Source of the DNA: Acidobacteriota bacterium
GTDB taxonomy: Bacteria > Acidobacteriota > Terriglobia > 2-12-FULL-54-10
Direction of reading: 5' to 3'
Assembly (NCBI GenBank): GCA_009691245.1
Contig: SHUM01000015.1
Span: forward strand, 1 to 62,177
DNA length: 62,177 nt
Of this stretch, positions 16,712 to 23,742 are shown one piece after another. A program made the position numbers and the translations under genes. How positions within the stretch are numbered: the stretch's first letter is position 1; each line of letters starts with the position of its first letter. The notes below the pieces were generated by a model. The model was not told the DNA's origin. It worked only from the letters and a program-made list of their open reading frames with translations, and searched no databases.

Positions 16712-17224
16712 ATGGTACGCATCAGACGGATGGCTCAGACAGGTTTACGCGTCGTGGCGGTGATGAAGTCCCCCCACTGCGTGGTAGTGAAGGCGGCGTC
16801 AACGGAACCGAGTCGCCCGGTGGTGAATGCGGCGAAGAAGTCGCTCACGCTGGACATGCCGGAGCTGCTCGGCGGCAATGATCGTGGCGTGATGCCTCTC
16901 GAAGCGCTGATGGCGGCTTATGCCGGGTCGCTGAACGTTACCGGAAATTTTGTGGCGCACACCTCCGAGTTTGATCTCAAGAGTTGGCAGTTCACGGTGT
17001 GGGCCGAGTTTGATCCGAGCGGCATTTGGGGGCTGAACAAGGTTACCAAGCCCATTCACGTGGTGCATGTCGAAGCGACCGTGGTTACCAGCGAATCGGA
17101 GAAGCGATTGCGCGAGTTGCGCGCGACCACCGAGCAGCGCGATCCCCTGCACCAGTTGCTCAAGAAGGCTGGCGTGAAGTTCCAGCAGAAGTGGACACGC
17201 GTGAAGCCAGGTGGGCGCGCGTAA
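16712..17224 (+). CDS. OsmC family protein lacking the catalytic cysteines
   Basis: Up to 170 residues. The OsmC fold is recognisable in MPLEALMAAYAGSLNVTGNF (residues about 61-80), the beta strand SWQFTVWAEFD, and the IHVVHVEATV strand. In active peroxidases of the family the helix reads A-x-C, but here it is AGS, and the second conserved cysteine is also missing; the only cysteine is Cys24. It may therefore not be a thiol peroxidase. The start is unclear: ATG 16712 lies within ten bases of the predicted -10 box, so ATG 16730 or 16763 may be used, or the mRNA is leaderless. Confidence 0.7.
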   Translation: MVRIRRMAQTGLRVVAVMKSPHCVVVKAASTEPSRPVVNAAKKSLTLDMPELLGGNDRGVMPLEALMAAYAGSLNVTGNFVAHTSEFDLKSWQFTVWAEFDPSGIWGLNKVTKPIHVVHVEATVVTSESEKRLRELRATTEQRDPLHQLLKKAGVKFQQKWTRVKPGGRA

Positions 17225-17280
17225 AGCCAAAATAAGTTTTGGTTGTGCGCCGGATTTGCGTTACCTGGATTTACGTTAGG

Positions 17281-17298
17281 GCACGACTTTAGTCGTGC
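17281..17298. repeat. Dispersed palindrome (GCACGACT family)
   Basis: GCACGACT and AGTCGTGC are perfect arms around TT in the gap between the OsmC-like and diiron genes. A longer version with 16-base arms is present at 43618-43651. Nearby, 17332-17350 (CTGAGG/CCTCAG) and 17351-17364 (CAGCGG/CCGCTG) form further small hairpins. The gap of 271 bases thus consists mainly of hairpin elements. Confidence 0.65.
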
Positions 17299-17430
17299 CG
17301 ATGAAATTTGACGGCGCGAAGGGCTTCACCCCCTGAGGTACGTCCCTCAGCGGTTAAAACCGCTGGCAACATTCGCAGTTCAGGCACGGTTGAAACCTTG
17401 CCCTGACGACGGCAATTTGCAGACGAGTTG

Positions 17431-17460
17431 CAATTTGAGTTCGACCAATTTAAGTTTGAC
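17431..17460. repeat. 15-bp degenerate direct repeat before diiron gene
   Basis: CAATTTGAGTTCGAC (17431-17445) and CAATTTAAGTTTGAC (17446-17460) are adjacent and differ at two positions; a related CAATTT also occurs at 17413. They lie 36-65 bases before the start codon of the diiron protein, a position suited to an activator site. This is an inference from position only. Confidence 0.5.
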
Positions 17461-17495
17461 CGAATCAAGTTAGAAACAAGAAAGAGAGGCTACAC

Positions 17496-18218
17496 ATGGC
17501 AGGATTTACCGATAAGTTTGCATCACCCGCGGAGTTCCAGAAAGCTCCGCAGGAGTACAAGGACCTGTTCCTGAAGGTCATGACCATCCAGTCCGATTCC
17601 GAACTGGGCGGCCCGCACCTTTACGTCGAGAAGTGGATACTGGCCGCGCCCACCGCGGAAGACCAGATGATGCTGGCCAAGACGGCGGCGGAGGAGTTCG
17701 ACCATCATCGCAAGTTCGTGAAGATCATGGCCGATCTGAACGTGGACTTGAACTATCAGATTCGCAATGGCCGCGAGAAGCGCATGCTGGAGATTTTCCG
17801 CCTGCCGCTGGAAACCTGGGCCGACATGGGCGTTTTCGGCGCCTTCATCGACCGTGTGGGCGGCTATCATCTGAGCGATTTCGCCGAGTGCTCGTATCTC
17901 CCCTTGGCCAAAATCATTCCGCAGATTCTTAAAGAAGAGGCGCAGCACATCGCGCACGGCCTGCGCATTCTCGATACGCTGTGCCAGAGCGACGAGGGCC
18001 GCGCGGAAGTGCAGCAGTCGGTCGATCGCATGTATCCCCGCGCGCTGGACATGTTCGGCGTTACCGGCTCCAAGACCAGCGAGAAGTATCTTAACTGGGG
18101 CATCAAGCGCCGCTCCAATGAGCAGTCGCGCACCGAGTACCGCGAAGAGATGGTCAAGGTGATCGACCAGTTTGGCCTGAAGGAACCCGATCCGCTGAAG
18201 GGCCGGCACTATCTCTAA
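17496..18218 (+). CDS. Ferritin-like diiron protein of the phenylacetyl-CoA epoxidase (PaaA/PaaC) type
   Basis: 240 residues. Two E-x2-H motifs typical of carboxylate-bridged diiron oxygenases are present: Glu67-His70 in AAEEFDHHRKF and Glu148-His151 in KEEAQHIAHG, with Glu36 (SDSELGG) and acidic residues near 119-131 as further candidate ligands. The overall layout resembles the PaaA/PaaC family of aerobic phenylacetate degradation. No paaB, paaD or paaE partner is present, so the substrate is unknown. AGAGAGG precedes the ATG. The TetR gene follows 48 bases later. Confidence 0.7.
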   Translation: MAGFTDKFASPAEFQKAPQEYKDLFLKVMTIQSDSELGGPHLYVEKWILAAPTAEDQMMLAKTAAEEFDHHRKFVKIMADLNVDLNYQIRNGREKRMLEIFRLPLETWADMGVFGAFIDRVGGYHLSDFAECSYLPLAKIIPQILKEEAQHIAHGLRILDTLCQSDEGRAEVQQSVDRMYPRALDMFGVTGSKTSEKYLNWGIKRRSNEQSRTEYREEMVKVIDQFGLKEPDPLKGRHYL

Positions 18219-18266
18219 ACCGGGCTGTAATTAACCACACCGAAGCCGTCGGTTAGGGAACCAGCA

Positions 18267-18944
18267 ATGCAGAATGATACTGAGGGAGGGCTGGCATTTC
18301 GGGCAGGCACGCTGCTGCCCGCCACCCTCCCTCGTCCCCATGCAGCCAAGCTGGTGATCCGCGCCGATGCGCCGCGTCTCGATCAGATTCGCGCCGTCGG
18401 TTGCGATCTCCTTTTTCAATACGGCTATTCGGGCATGACCATGCGGCAGATCGCCGCGCGCCTCGCGATCAAAGCCGCCAGCATCTATTACCACTTCCCC
18501 AGCAAACAAGACATCCTGTTCGATCTGATGCGGCGCACCGCCACGGATCTGCTCGAAGGCCTGCGCCGGATCACGCAATCCGGCAAAGGCCCGGCCGCGC
18601 AGTTCGAGGACGCTGTGCGCTGGCACGTCCTGTTCCACACCCAGAAGCGCGAAGAGGCTTTTGTCAGCCACTCGGAACTGCGCTCGCTCGAACCCGATAA
18701 TCTCGAGGCGATTCTCAAGCTGCGCGAAGAATACGACCGCATGTTCGACTCCATCTTGAAGGAAGGGCACCGCCAGGGAATTTTCCAGGCGCAGCCGAAC
18801 GGCGTCGTGCGCAACGCCATCCTCACCATGTGTACGGCCACGGCGGGCTGGTTTTCGCCCGAGGGCCGCCTCTCCGCTTCTGAAGTCGCCGACCAGATGT
18901 GGAGCTTGATCGCCGCCGCGCTGCTCCCGCCCGCCGCAATATAA
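18267..18944 (+). CDS. TetR/AcrR family transcriptional regulator
   Basis: 225 residues. The helix-turn-helix is at about residues 36-78: FQYGYSGMTMRQIAARLAIK followed by the recognition helix AASIYYHFPSKQDILFDLM. The C-terminal ligand domain is all-helical and unassigned. Most family members repress nearby genes until a small molecule binds. It is last in the block of redox genes and a TetR-style palindrome overlaps the OsmC-like promoter, so control of this block is plausible. An intrinsic terminator overlaps its stop codon. Confidence 0.85.
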   Translation: MQNDTEGGLAFRAGTLLPATLPRPHAAKLVIRADAPRLDQIRAVGCDLLFQYGYSGMTMRQIAARLAIKAASIYYHFPSKQDILFDLMRRTATDLLEGLRRITQSGKGPAAQFEDAVRWHVLFHTQKREEAFVSHSELRSLEPDNLEAILKLREEYDRMFDSILKEGHRQGIFQAQPNGVVRNAILTMCTATAGWFSPEGRLSASEVADQMWSLIAAALLPPAAI

Positions 18945-18972
18945 TTGCATTCCGCTATGCGGCGATTTTTTT
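18932..18972 (+). terminator. Intrinsic terminator after TetR gene
   Basis: CGCCGCA (18932-18938) pairs with TGCGGCG (18958-18964), followed by seven T residues at 18966-18972. The stem begins inside the last codons of the TetR gene, whose stop codon is at 18942-18944. Confidence 0.65.
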
Positions 18973-18975
18973 TCT

Positions 18976-19060
18976 CGATGTCATTCTGAGCGAAGCGAAG
19001 AACCTGCTGTTGCCTGCCGTTGGGAGAAAATCATATCTTTCGCTGCGCTCAGGATGACAT
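18976..19060. repeat. Hairpin repeat family B, copy 1
   Basis: The element starts GATGTCATTCTGAGCG and ends CGCTCAGGATGACATC, forming a long imperfect stem. It is the first of eight copies in the window of the TCATTCCGAGCG...CGCTCGGAATGA type. Confidence 0.85.
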
Positions 19061-19112
19061 CGCCTGAATCGTTAGGCGAAGTAACCCGCATGGGTATCAG
19101 AAGGCTGAGGGC

Positions 19113-19871
19113 ATGTCTGCTGGATTAACTGCGCTGTCCAGTCTGAACAATAAGCATGCGCGCGACGTGCCGGTCGCGGAGATGCCGGGGCGCATCTCCA
19201 TCATCATTCCCGCGCTGAATGAGTCCGCCACGCTGCGCGATTGTCTGCCGGGCCGCCTGCCCCCGGAAGTCTGTGAAGTGATTCTTGCCGATGGCGGCAG
19301 CACCGATGCGACCGTCGCCATCGCCCGTGAACGCGGCTGGAAGATTGTGGCATCACCACCCGGACGCGCCACGCAAATGAACGCGGGCGCGGCATTCGCC
19401 ACGGGTGAAATTCTGCTCTTCCTCCATGCCGACACGGAACTACCCGAGCGCTACGCCTCCGAAATTCGGCGCGTGCTGGCGCTGCCGAAAATGCTCGCGG
19501 GCGCGTTTCGACTGGGGATTCGCTCCCCACGTCTCTCGCTGCGCATCATCGCCTGGCTGGCCAATTTCCGTTCAGCCACGCGGCAGCTTCCCTTTGGCGA
19601 TCAGGCGATCTTCATCTCCGCGGATCAGTTTCGCGACGTCGGCGGATATCCCGATCTGCCGATCATGGAGGACTACGAACTCATGCGCCGCCTGCGCCGC
19701 CGCGGCCGCGTCGGCCTCGCTCGCGGCAGCGTGCTCACCTCGGCGCGCCGCTGGCAGCGGCTCGGCGTTTTCCAAACTACGCTCATCAATCAGTCGTGCC
19801 AACTGGCGTATCGCTGTGGCGTCTCGCCGAATCGGATTCACCGTTGGTATTATGGATCGCGCTCGGAATGA
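19113..19871 (+). CDS. Glycosyltransferase, arsenosugar-type (TIGR04283-like)
   Basis: 252 residues. It has a compact GT-A fold: ISIIIPALNESATLRDCL, ILADGGSTDAT, the motif GRATQMNAGAAFATGEILLF, LHADTELP, and LPFGDQAIF with PIMEDYELMRRLR at the end. This set matches the TIGR04283 group, first named for arsenosugar biosynthesis; many members lie in other contexts. The partner genes expected for arsenosugars are not in the window, so the substrate is open. It precedes a TVP38 protein and a flavoprotein on the same strand. Confidence 0.75.
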   Translation: MSAGLTALSSLNNKHARDVPVAEMPGRISIIIPALNESATLRDCLPGRLPPEVCEVILADGGSTDATVAIARERGWKIVASPPGRATQMNAGAAFATGEILLFLHADTELPERYASEIRRVLALPKMLAGAFRLGIRSPRLSLRIIAWLANFRSATRQLPFGDQAIFISADQFRDVGGYPDLPIMEDYELMRRLRRRGRVGLARGSVLTSARRWQRLGVFQTTLINQSCQLAYRCGVSPNRIHRWYYGSRSE

Positions 19872-19908
19872 CAACAATGGAGCGGTCGGTATCGTGAGGC
19901 GCAAGGTA

Positions 19909-20628
19909 ATGGACCAGCAACCGATTAACCAATCCACAGCGCACGGCCAATGGTGGCGGCCCGTTCTTTTGGCCGCGGCGATACTGGCCGTACTCGCGCT
20001 GGCGCATCTGCTGGGCGTGCGGGAGCGGCTCGGCGGGCTGCGCGAATGGATTGCCACGCTGGGCGCGTGGGGGCCGGTGGTCTTTGTGCTGCTCTACACG
20101 GCGGCGGTGGTGGCGGCGCTGCCGGGTTCGCTGCTGACGCTGGCCGGCGGCGCGCTGTTCGGTGTGGTGAACGGCGTGGCGCTGGTGAGCATCGCTTCCA
20201 CGCTGGGTGCCTCCATCGACTTCCTCATTGCACGCTACTTCGCGCGCGCAGCCGTTTCGCGCTGGCTGTCCCGCAGCGAAAAATTCCAGATGCTCGATAA
20301 ACTGGCTGGCGATCGCGGCGCCATCATCGTCGCGCTGACCCGGCTGGTCCCGCTCTTTCCATTCAACCTGCTCAACTACGGATTCGGCCTCACCGCCGTG
20401 CCCTTTCGTACCTACGTTTTTTGGTCCTGGCTGTGCATGCTGCCGGGCACGGTGCTCTATGTGGCCGGCTCGGATGCGCTGTTCAGCGGCCTGTCGCAGG
20501 GCCGCGTACCATGGAATATCGTAGCCGTGATCGCGCTGATGGCCGCGCTGCTCGCCGTACTGATCCCCGTCGCTAGGCGCAGGCTCAACGCGCCGGTGCC
20601 GGAAGCCTCTCGAAAGGGAAAAGCATGA
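19909..20628 (+). CDS. TVP38/TMEM64 (DedA-like) membrane protein
   Basis: About 239 residues with five to six hydrophobic segments, for example VLLAAAILAVLALAHLLGV, GPVVFVLLYTAAVVAALPG and NIVAVIALMAALLAVLIPV. The SNARE-associated/VTT signature is visible as PGSLLTLAGGALFG and the later RLVPLFPFNLLNYGFGLT. Such inner-membrane proteins are linked to lipid scrambling or solute transport; the function here is not known. ATG 19909 is preferred; GTG 19894 is in frame. Its TGA overlaps the ATG of the following flavoprotein gene, showing translational coupling. Confidence 0.85.
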   Translation: MDQQPINQSTAHGQWWRPVLLAAAILAVLALAHLLGVRERLGGLREWIATLGAWGPVVFVLLYTAAVVAALPGSLLTLAGGALFGVVNGVALVSIASTLGASIDFLIARYFARAAVSRWLSRSEKFQMLDKLAGDRGAIIVALTRLVPLFPFNLLNYGFGLTAVPFRTYVFWSWLCMLPGTVLYVAGSDALFSGLSQGRVPWNIVAVIALMAALLAVLIPVARRRLNAPVPEASRKGKA

Positions 20629-22196
20629 GTCCGCTGCCGGAAAAATTCTTCGAGCTGGAACCGATGGATGCGCACAACAGCGCTTTGCTCGCTAATGTGC
20701 ATCCCGCCGATTGGCAGAATCCGCAGCCGCGCGCGCGTTACAACCTGGTAGTGATTGGCGCGGGTACGGCAGGTCTGGTAGCGGCGGCGGGCGCGGCGGG
20801 ACTTGGCGCAAAGGTCGCTCTCGTCGAGCGCGCCCTGCTCGGTGGGGATTGTCTGAACACGGGCTGCGTGCCCTCGAAGGCGCTCATCCGCGCCGCGCGC
20901 GCTGCGGCAGAAATGAACTTCGTGCGTGCGCTCGGCGGCTCGGCGGAGCGCGCGCCTGACTTTCCCACCGTCATGGAGCGGCTGCGCGCGCTGCGCGCCC
21001 GCATGAGCCGCCATGATTCGGCAGCTCGCTTTTCTTCGCTCGGCGTGGATGTGTTCATCGGCAGCGCGCAGTTCGCATCACCGCAAGCAGTGAAGGTGAG
21101 TGCCCAGTCTGGTGTTCATCGGCTGAACTTTTCGCGCGCTGTAATCGCCACGGGCGCCCGCGCCGTCATCCCGCCGATCCCGGGGCTGGCCGAAGCCGGG
21201 TACTACACGAATGAAACCATTTTCAATCTTACCGAGCTGCCGCGGCGCCTGATAGTCATCGGCAGCGGGCCGATCGGCTGCGAGCTGGCGCAGGCCTTCG
21301 CGCGGCTGGGCGCGACCGTGACGCTGGTGGAGAAGTCCGCGCAATTTCTCCCGCGCGAGGATGCCGCTGCCGCCGCCGTGCTGCTCGATGCGTTGCACCA
21401 CGACGGCGTGGATGTTCGGCTGCGCACATCCGTCGAGCGCGTTACCGTGGAGGGCGGCGAGAAGCGGGTGCAGGTCGCCAGCCATGGCGTCGTGGATGTG
21501 TTGGCAGCCGACGCGATTCTCGTGGGAGTGGGGCGCGCTCCCAACGTGGACGGGCTGGGGCTCAATGCCGCCGGAGTGAAGTATGACCGTGCCAACGGCA
21601 TTGCCGTGGACGACGCGTTACGCACGTCGAACGCGCGCATCTACGCGGCGGGCGATGTCTGCCTGTTGCATAAGTTCACGCACACCGCCGACGCCGCGGC
21701 GCGCATGGTGATTCAGAATGCGCTGTTCACTGTTGGTCCGCTGGGGCGCAGGAAGTGGAGCGACGTTATCATCCCCTGGTGCACTTACACGGATCCGGAG
21801 ATTGCGCGCGTGGGTCTCGATGAGAAGCAGGCCGCCGCGCGCGGCGTGGCCATCGACACCTTCAAGGTGGCCATGAGCGACGTGGATCGCGCCGTACTAG
21901 ATGCCGACGCGGCTTCTGCAAGCAACCGCCCCGCCGGCTTCCTGAAAATTAATGTGCGCCGCGGCACGGACGAGATTCTGGGCGCGACGCTGGTGTCGAG
22001 CCACGCCGGAGAGAGCATCAGCGAGATCACTTTGGCCATTACGCAGCGCATTGGGCTGGGCCGCCTGAGCGGCGTGATTCACCCTTATCCCACACAGGCC
22101 GAAGCGATCCGCAAATGCGCCGACGCCTATCGCCGCACGCGGTTGACGCCCGGCGTGAAGGCGCTGTTCGAACGCTGGCTGCGCTGGCGGCGGTGA
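20625..22196 (+). CDS. Mercuric-reductase-like pyridine nucleotide-disulfide oxidoreductase
   Basis: 523 residues. FAD site VVIGAGTAGLVAAAGAAGLG (about 41-60), redox-active GGDCLNTGCVPSK (about 72-84), NAD(P) site VIGSGPIGCELAQAFARLG, IYAAGDVC, and a C-terminal dimerisation domain with HPYPTQAEAIRKCAD. There is no N-terminal HMA domain and no vicinal cysteine pair at the C-terminus, so mercury reduction is doubtful; this subgroup often pairs with TVP38 proteins, as here (overlap ATGA). It probably reduces a small disulfide or other electrophile using NAD(P)H in the cytosol. Confidence 0.85.
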   Translation: MSPLPEKFFELEPMDAHNSALLANVHPADWQNPQPRARYNLVVIGAGTAGLVAAAGAAGLGAKVALVERALLGGDCLNTGCVPSKALIRAARAAAEMNFVRALGGSAERAPDFPTVMERLRALRARMSRHDSAARFSSLGVDVFIGSAQFASPQAVKVSAQSGVHRLNFSRAVIATGARAVIPPIPGLAEAGYYTNETIFNLTELPRRLIVIGSGPIGCELAQAFARLGATVTLVEKSAQFLPREDAAAAAVLLDALHHDGVDVRLRTSVERVTVEGGEKRVQVASHGVVDVLAADAILVGVGRAPNVDGLGLNAAGVKYDRANGIAVDDALRTSNARIYAAGDVCLLHKFTHTADAAARMVIQNALFTVGPLGRRKWSDVIIPWCTYTDPEIARVGLDEKQAAARGVAIDTFKVAMSDVDRAVLDADAASASNRPAGFLKINVRRGTDEILGATLVSSHAGESISEITLAITQRIGLGRLSGVIHPYPTQAEAIRKCADAYRRTRLTPGVKALFERWLRWRR

Positions 22197-22212
22197 TTTC
22201 CACACTTTTTTC

Positions 22213-22369
22213 GTCGTCATTCCGAGCGCAGCGAGGAACCTGCTTTTCTGCCGTGCCGCGTCTCAAAGCCGCGCGCGTCAGCAAGCCGACACGCTGGCGC
22301 GATCAGAAAACAGCAAAAGCATATTCCTCGCTTCCCGATAAATCGGGACAGGCCGTGAGGAATGACGAC
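22213..22369. repeat. Hairpin repeat family B, copy 2 (enlarged)
   Basis: The ends GTCGTCATTCC and GGAATGACGAC are perfect complements. The middle is longer than in other copies and carries a nested palindrome, CCCGATAAATCGGG. It stands directly after the flavoprotein gene. Confidence 0.75.
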
Positions 22370-22447
22370 AAAAAGTAACGCGAATAGTTTTCCAGCAACC
22401 TCTAAAGTCTCTCGCCTTTTTACCACCGGTTGTGGGATTCTAGAGGC

Positions 22448-22531
22448 ATGGGAAATAAAGATGCCAAGAAGCGTGAAGTCCGTAAGCCCAAGAAGAAGCC
22501 GGTAGTGGTAGCCCCGGCGCCGCAGCGATAA
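22448..22531 (+). CDS. 27-residue Lys/Arg-rich microprotein
   Basis: ATG 22448 to TAA 22529-22531 encodes a 27-residue peptide beginning MGNKDAKKREVRKPKKKP and ending in a Pro/Ala/Val tail. AGAGG stands five bases before the ATG. Short proteins with a MGNK-x-KKRE-KKPKK pattern recur in unrelated bacterial genomes to my knowledge, so this is probably a real gene and not noise, but I cannot verify this here. Its high positive charge suggests nucleic-acid binding. No function is known to me. Confidence 0.6.
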   Translation: MGNKDAKKREVRKPKKKPVVVAPAPQR

Positions 22532-22677
22532 CGTAGCGCGGATTCCTGGACCGGACGCCGAGCGAGCCTCTACTGGGCTTGCCGCCGCGCCGTCTTCAAA
22601 TCAGGATCGAATTCATTCATTGGTCTGAATAAATTTTCAATGGAACGTCATTCGCACGTATTGATAGAGGGGGATTC

Positions 22678-22911
22678 ATGGCAGCATCAAATGTTACGGT
22701 TCGCAACAACGGGCCGCTGGTGGTGGAAGGTGATTTTCAAATCTGCGATCAGGATGGCGGCGTGTTCGGACTGGCCGGGCGCACCAAGATCAGCCTGTGT
22801 CGCTGCGGCTTGTCAGAGAACAAGCCGTTCTGCGATGGTTCGCACGCTCGGCAAGGTTTCCAGAATATGCAGAAGGCCCGCGAGTTGCCTCCTCCCGCGC
22901 CGAAGCCGTAG
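22678..22911 (+). CDS. CDGSH iron-sulfur domain protein
   Basis: 77 residues. The motif SLCRCGLSENKPFCDGSH at about residues 40-57 gives the three-Cys, one-His ligand set of a CDGSH [2Fe-2S] cluster. The N-terminal half NGPLVVEGDFQICDQDGG also fits the bacterial single-domain family. Such proteins are soluble electron-transfer or cluster-transfer proteins. AGAGGGGG stands six bases before the start. It is followed by a strong bidirectional terminator. Confidence 0.92.
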   Translation: MAASNVTVRNNGPLVVEGDFQICDQDGGVFGLAGRTKISLCRCGLSENKPFCDGSHARQGFQNMQKARELPPPAPKP

Positions 22912-22965
22912 TTTGGCAAGGAATAGGTATTAGGCAATAGGGAACGCGGCACTGTGACGCAACGA

Positions 22966-22997
22966 AAAAAGCCCGTGCTACGATGCACGGGCTTTTT
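22966..22997. terminator. Bidirectional intrinsic terminator
   Basis: AAAAAGCCCGTGC (22966-22978) and GCACGGGCTTTTT (22985-22997) are perfect complements around the loop TACGAT. It lies between the convergent CDGSH gene and the DUF6580-like gene, so it can serve both. Confidence 0.92.
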
Positions 22998-23017
22998 AAT
23001 TTTCATGTGATGGCAGG

Positions 23018-23623
23018 CTAGGCGGTTGCTGTCGCGGTCTTCGCAGTGAGTGTGCGCGCGGCCATCGCATGCAGGCCGAACAGCACTCCCGTGTACAGCG
23101 CATCGCCCGCCAGCGTGGTGCCGAAGAACGGCAGCGCGGCGGCGTAGCATGTCAGCAGGCCCGCCAGCGTGTGCGGATACATCACCATGCCCGCTCCGCT
23201 ATCCGGCGCGAGCCACACCGCGAAATTGGTCAGCAGGAAAAACTGCGTGCTGCACAGCAGCGTCGCGCCGCCGAGCCGCGCCACGGAAAATTTCTTCAGC
23301 ATCGCGCGCCCGATCAGGACGTTGATCAGGAACGCCGCGTAGATGAACGGCGTGTTGAAGCGGAACATGTGGAAGCCTTGCGCGGCATATCCGTTGACGT
23401 AATAGAGCAGCACGTCGGTGATGGCCATCAACGTCAGCGGCATCGCGAATGCGCGCCAGCCGGAGAGTTTCGCGCCGCCGTAGAGGCTCATGCCGCCCAC
23501 CGGCGTGAAGTTCGGCGGATGCGGGATCAGCCGCGCCAGCGCCGCCGCCACCGTCAGACCAGACGCCAACAACGACGAGTGCCGCGCTTGAAGCTTGTTG
23601 GTTTCCGCGTGATTCAAATTCAT
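23018..23623 (-). CDS. DUF6580-like integral membrane protein
   Basis: 201 residues. After an N-terminal cytosolic stretch there is the segment RLIPHPPNFTPVGGMSLYGGA, which is characteristic of the DUF6580 family (small putative vitamin or metabolite transporters). About five hydrophobic helices follow, with FLLTNFAVWLAPDSG and HTLAGLLTCYAAALPFFG near the end. It is probably an inner-membrane transport component. Substrate unknown. It is convergent with the CDGSH gene. Confidence 0.75.
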   Translation of the reverse strand: MNLNHAETNKLQARHSSLLASGLTVAAALARLIPHPPNFTPVGGMSLYGGAKLSGWRAFAMPLTLMAITDVLLYYVNGYAAQGFHMFRFNTPFIYAAFLINVLIGRAMLKKFSVARLGGATLLCSTQFFLLTNFAVWLAPDSGAGMVMYPHTLAGLLTCYAAALPFFGTTLAGDALYTGVLFGLHAMAARTLTAKTATATA

Positions 23624-23742
23624 CTAGCGCTCCTTGTGCCTGTTCACGATCCGTTTCAAACTAATGCACCATTCTATTGCATGTAATGCGCGCTGTATAG
23701 CAGTTAGTGCGCGCGGCACTGTGACGCGACACGGGCGCACAA

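Noticed and set aside
20625-22196. True mercuric reductase (MerA)
   Set aside because: No HMA domain, no C-terminal vicinal cysteines and no mer genes nearby; kept as MerA-like flavoprotein only.
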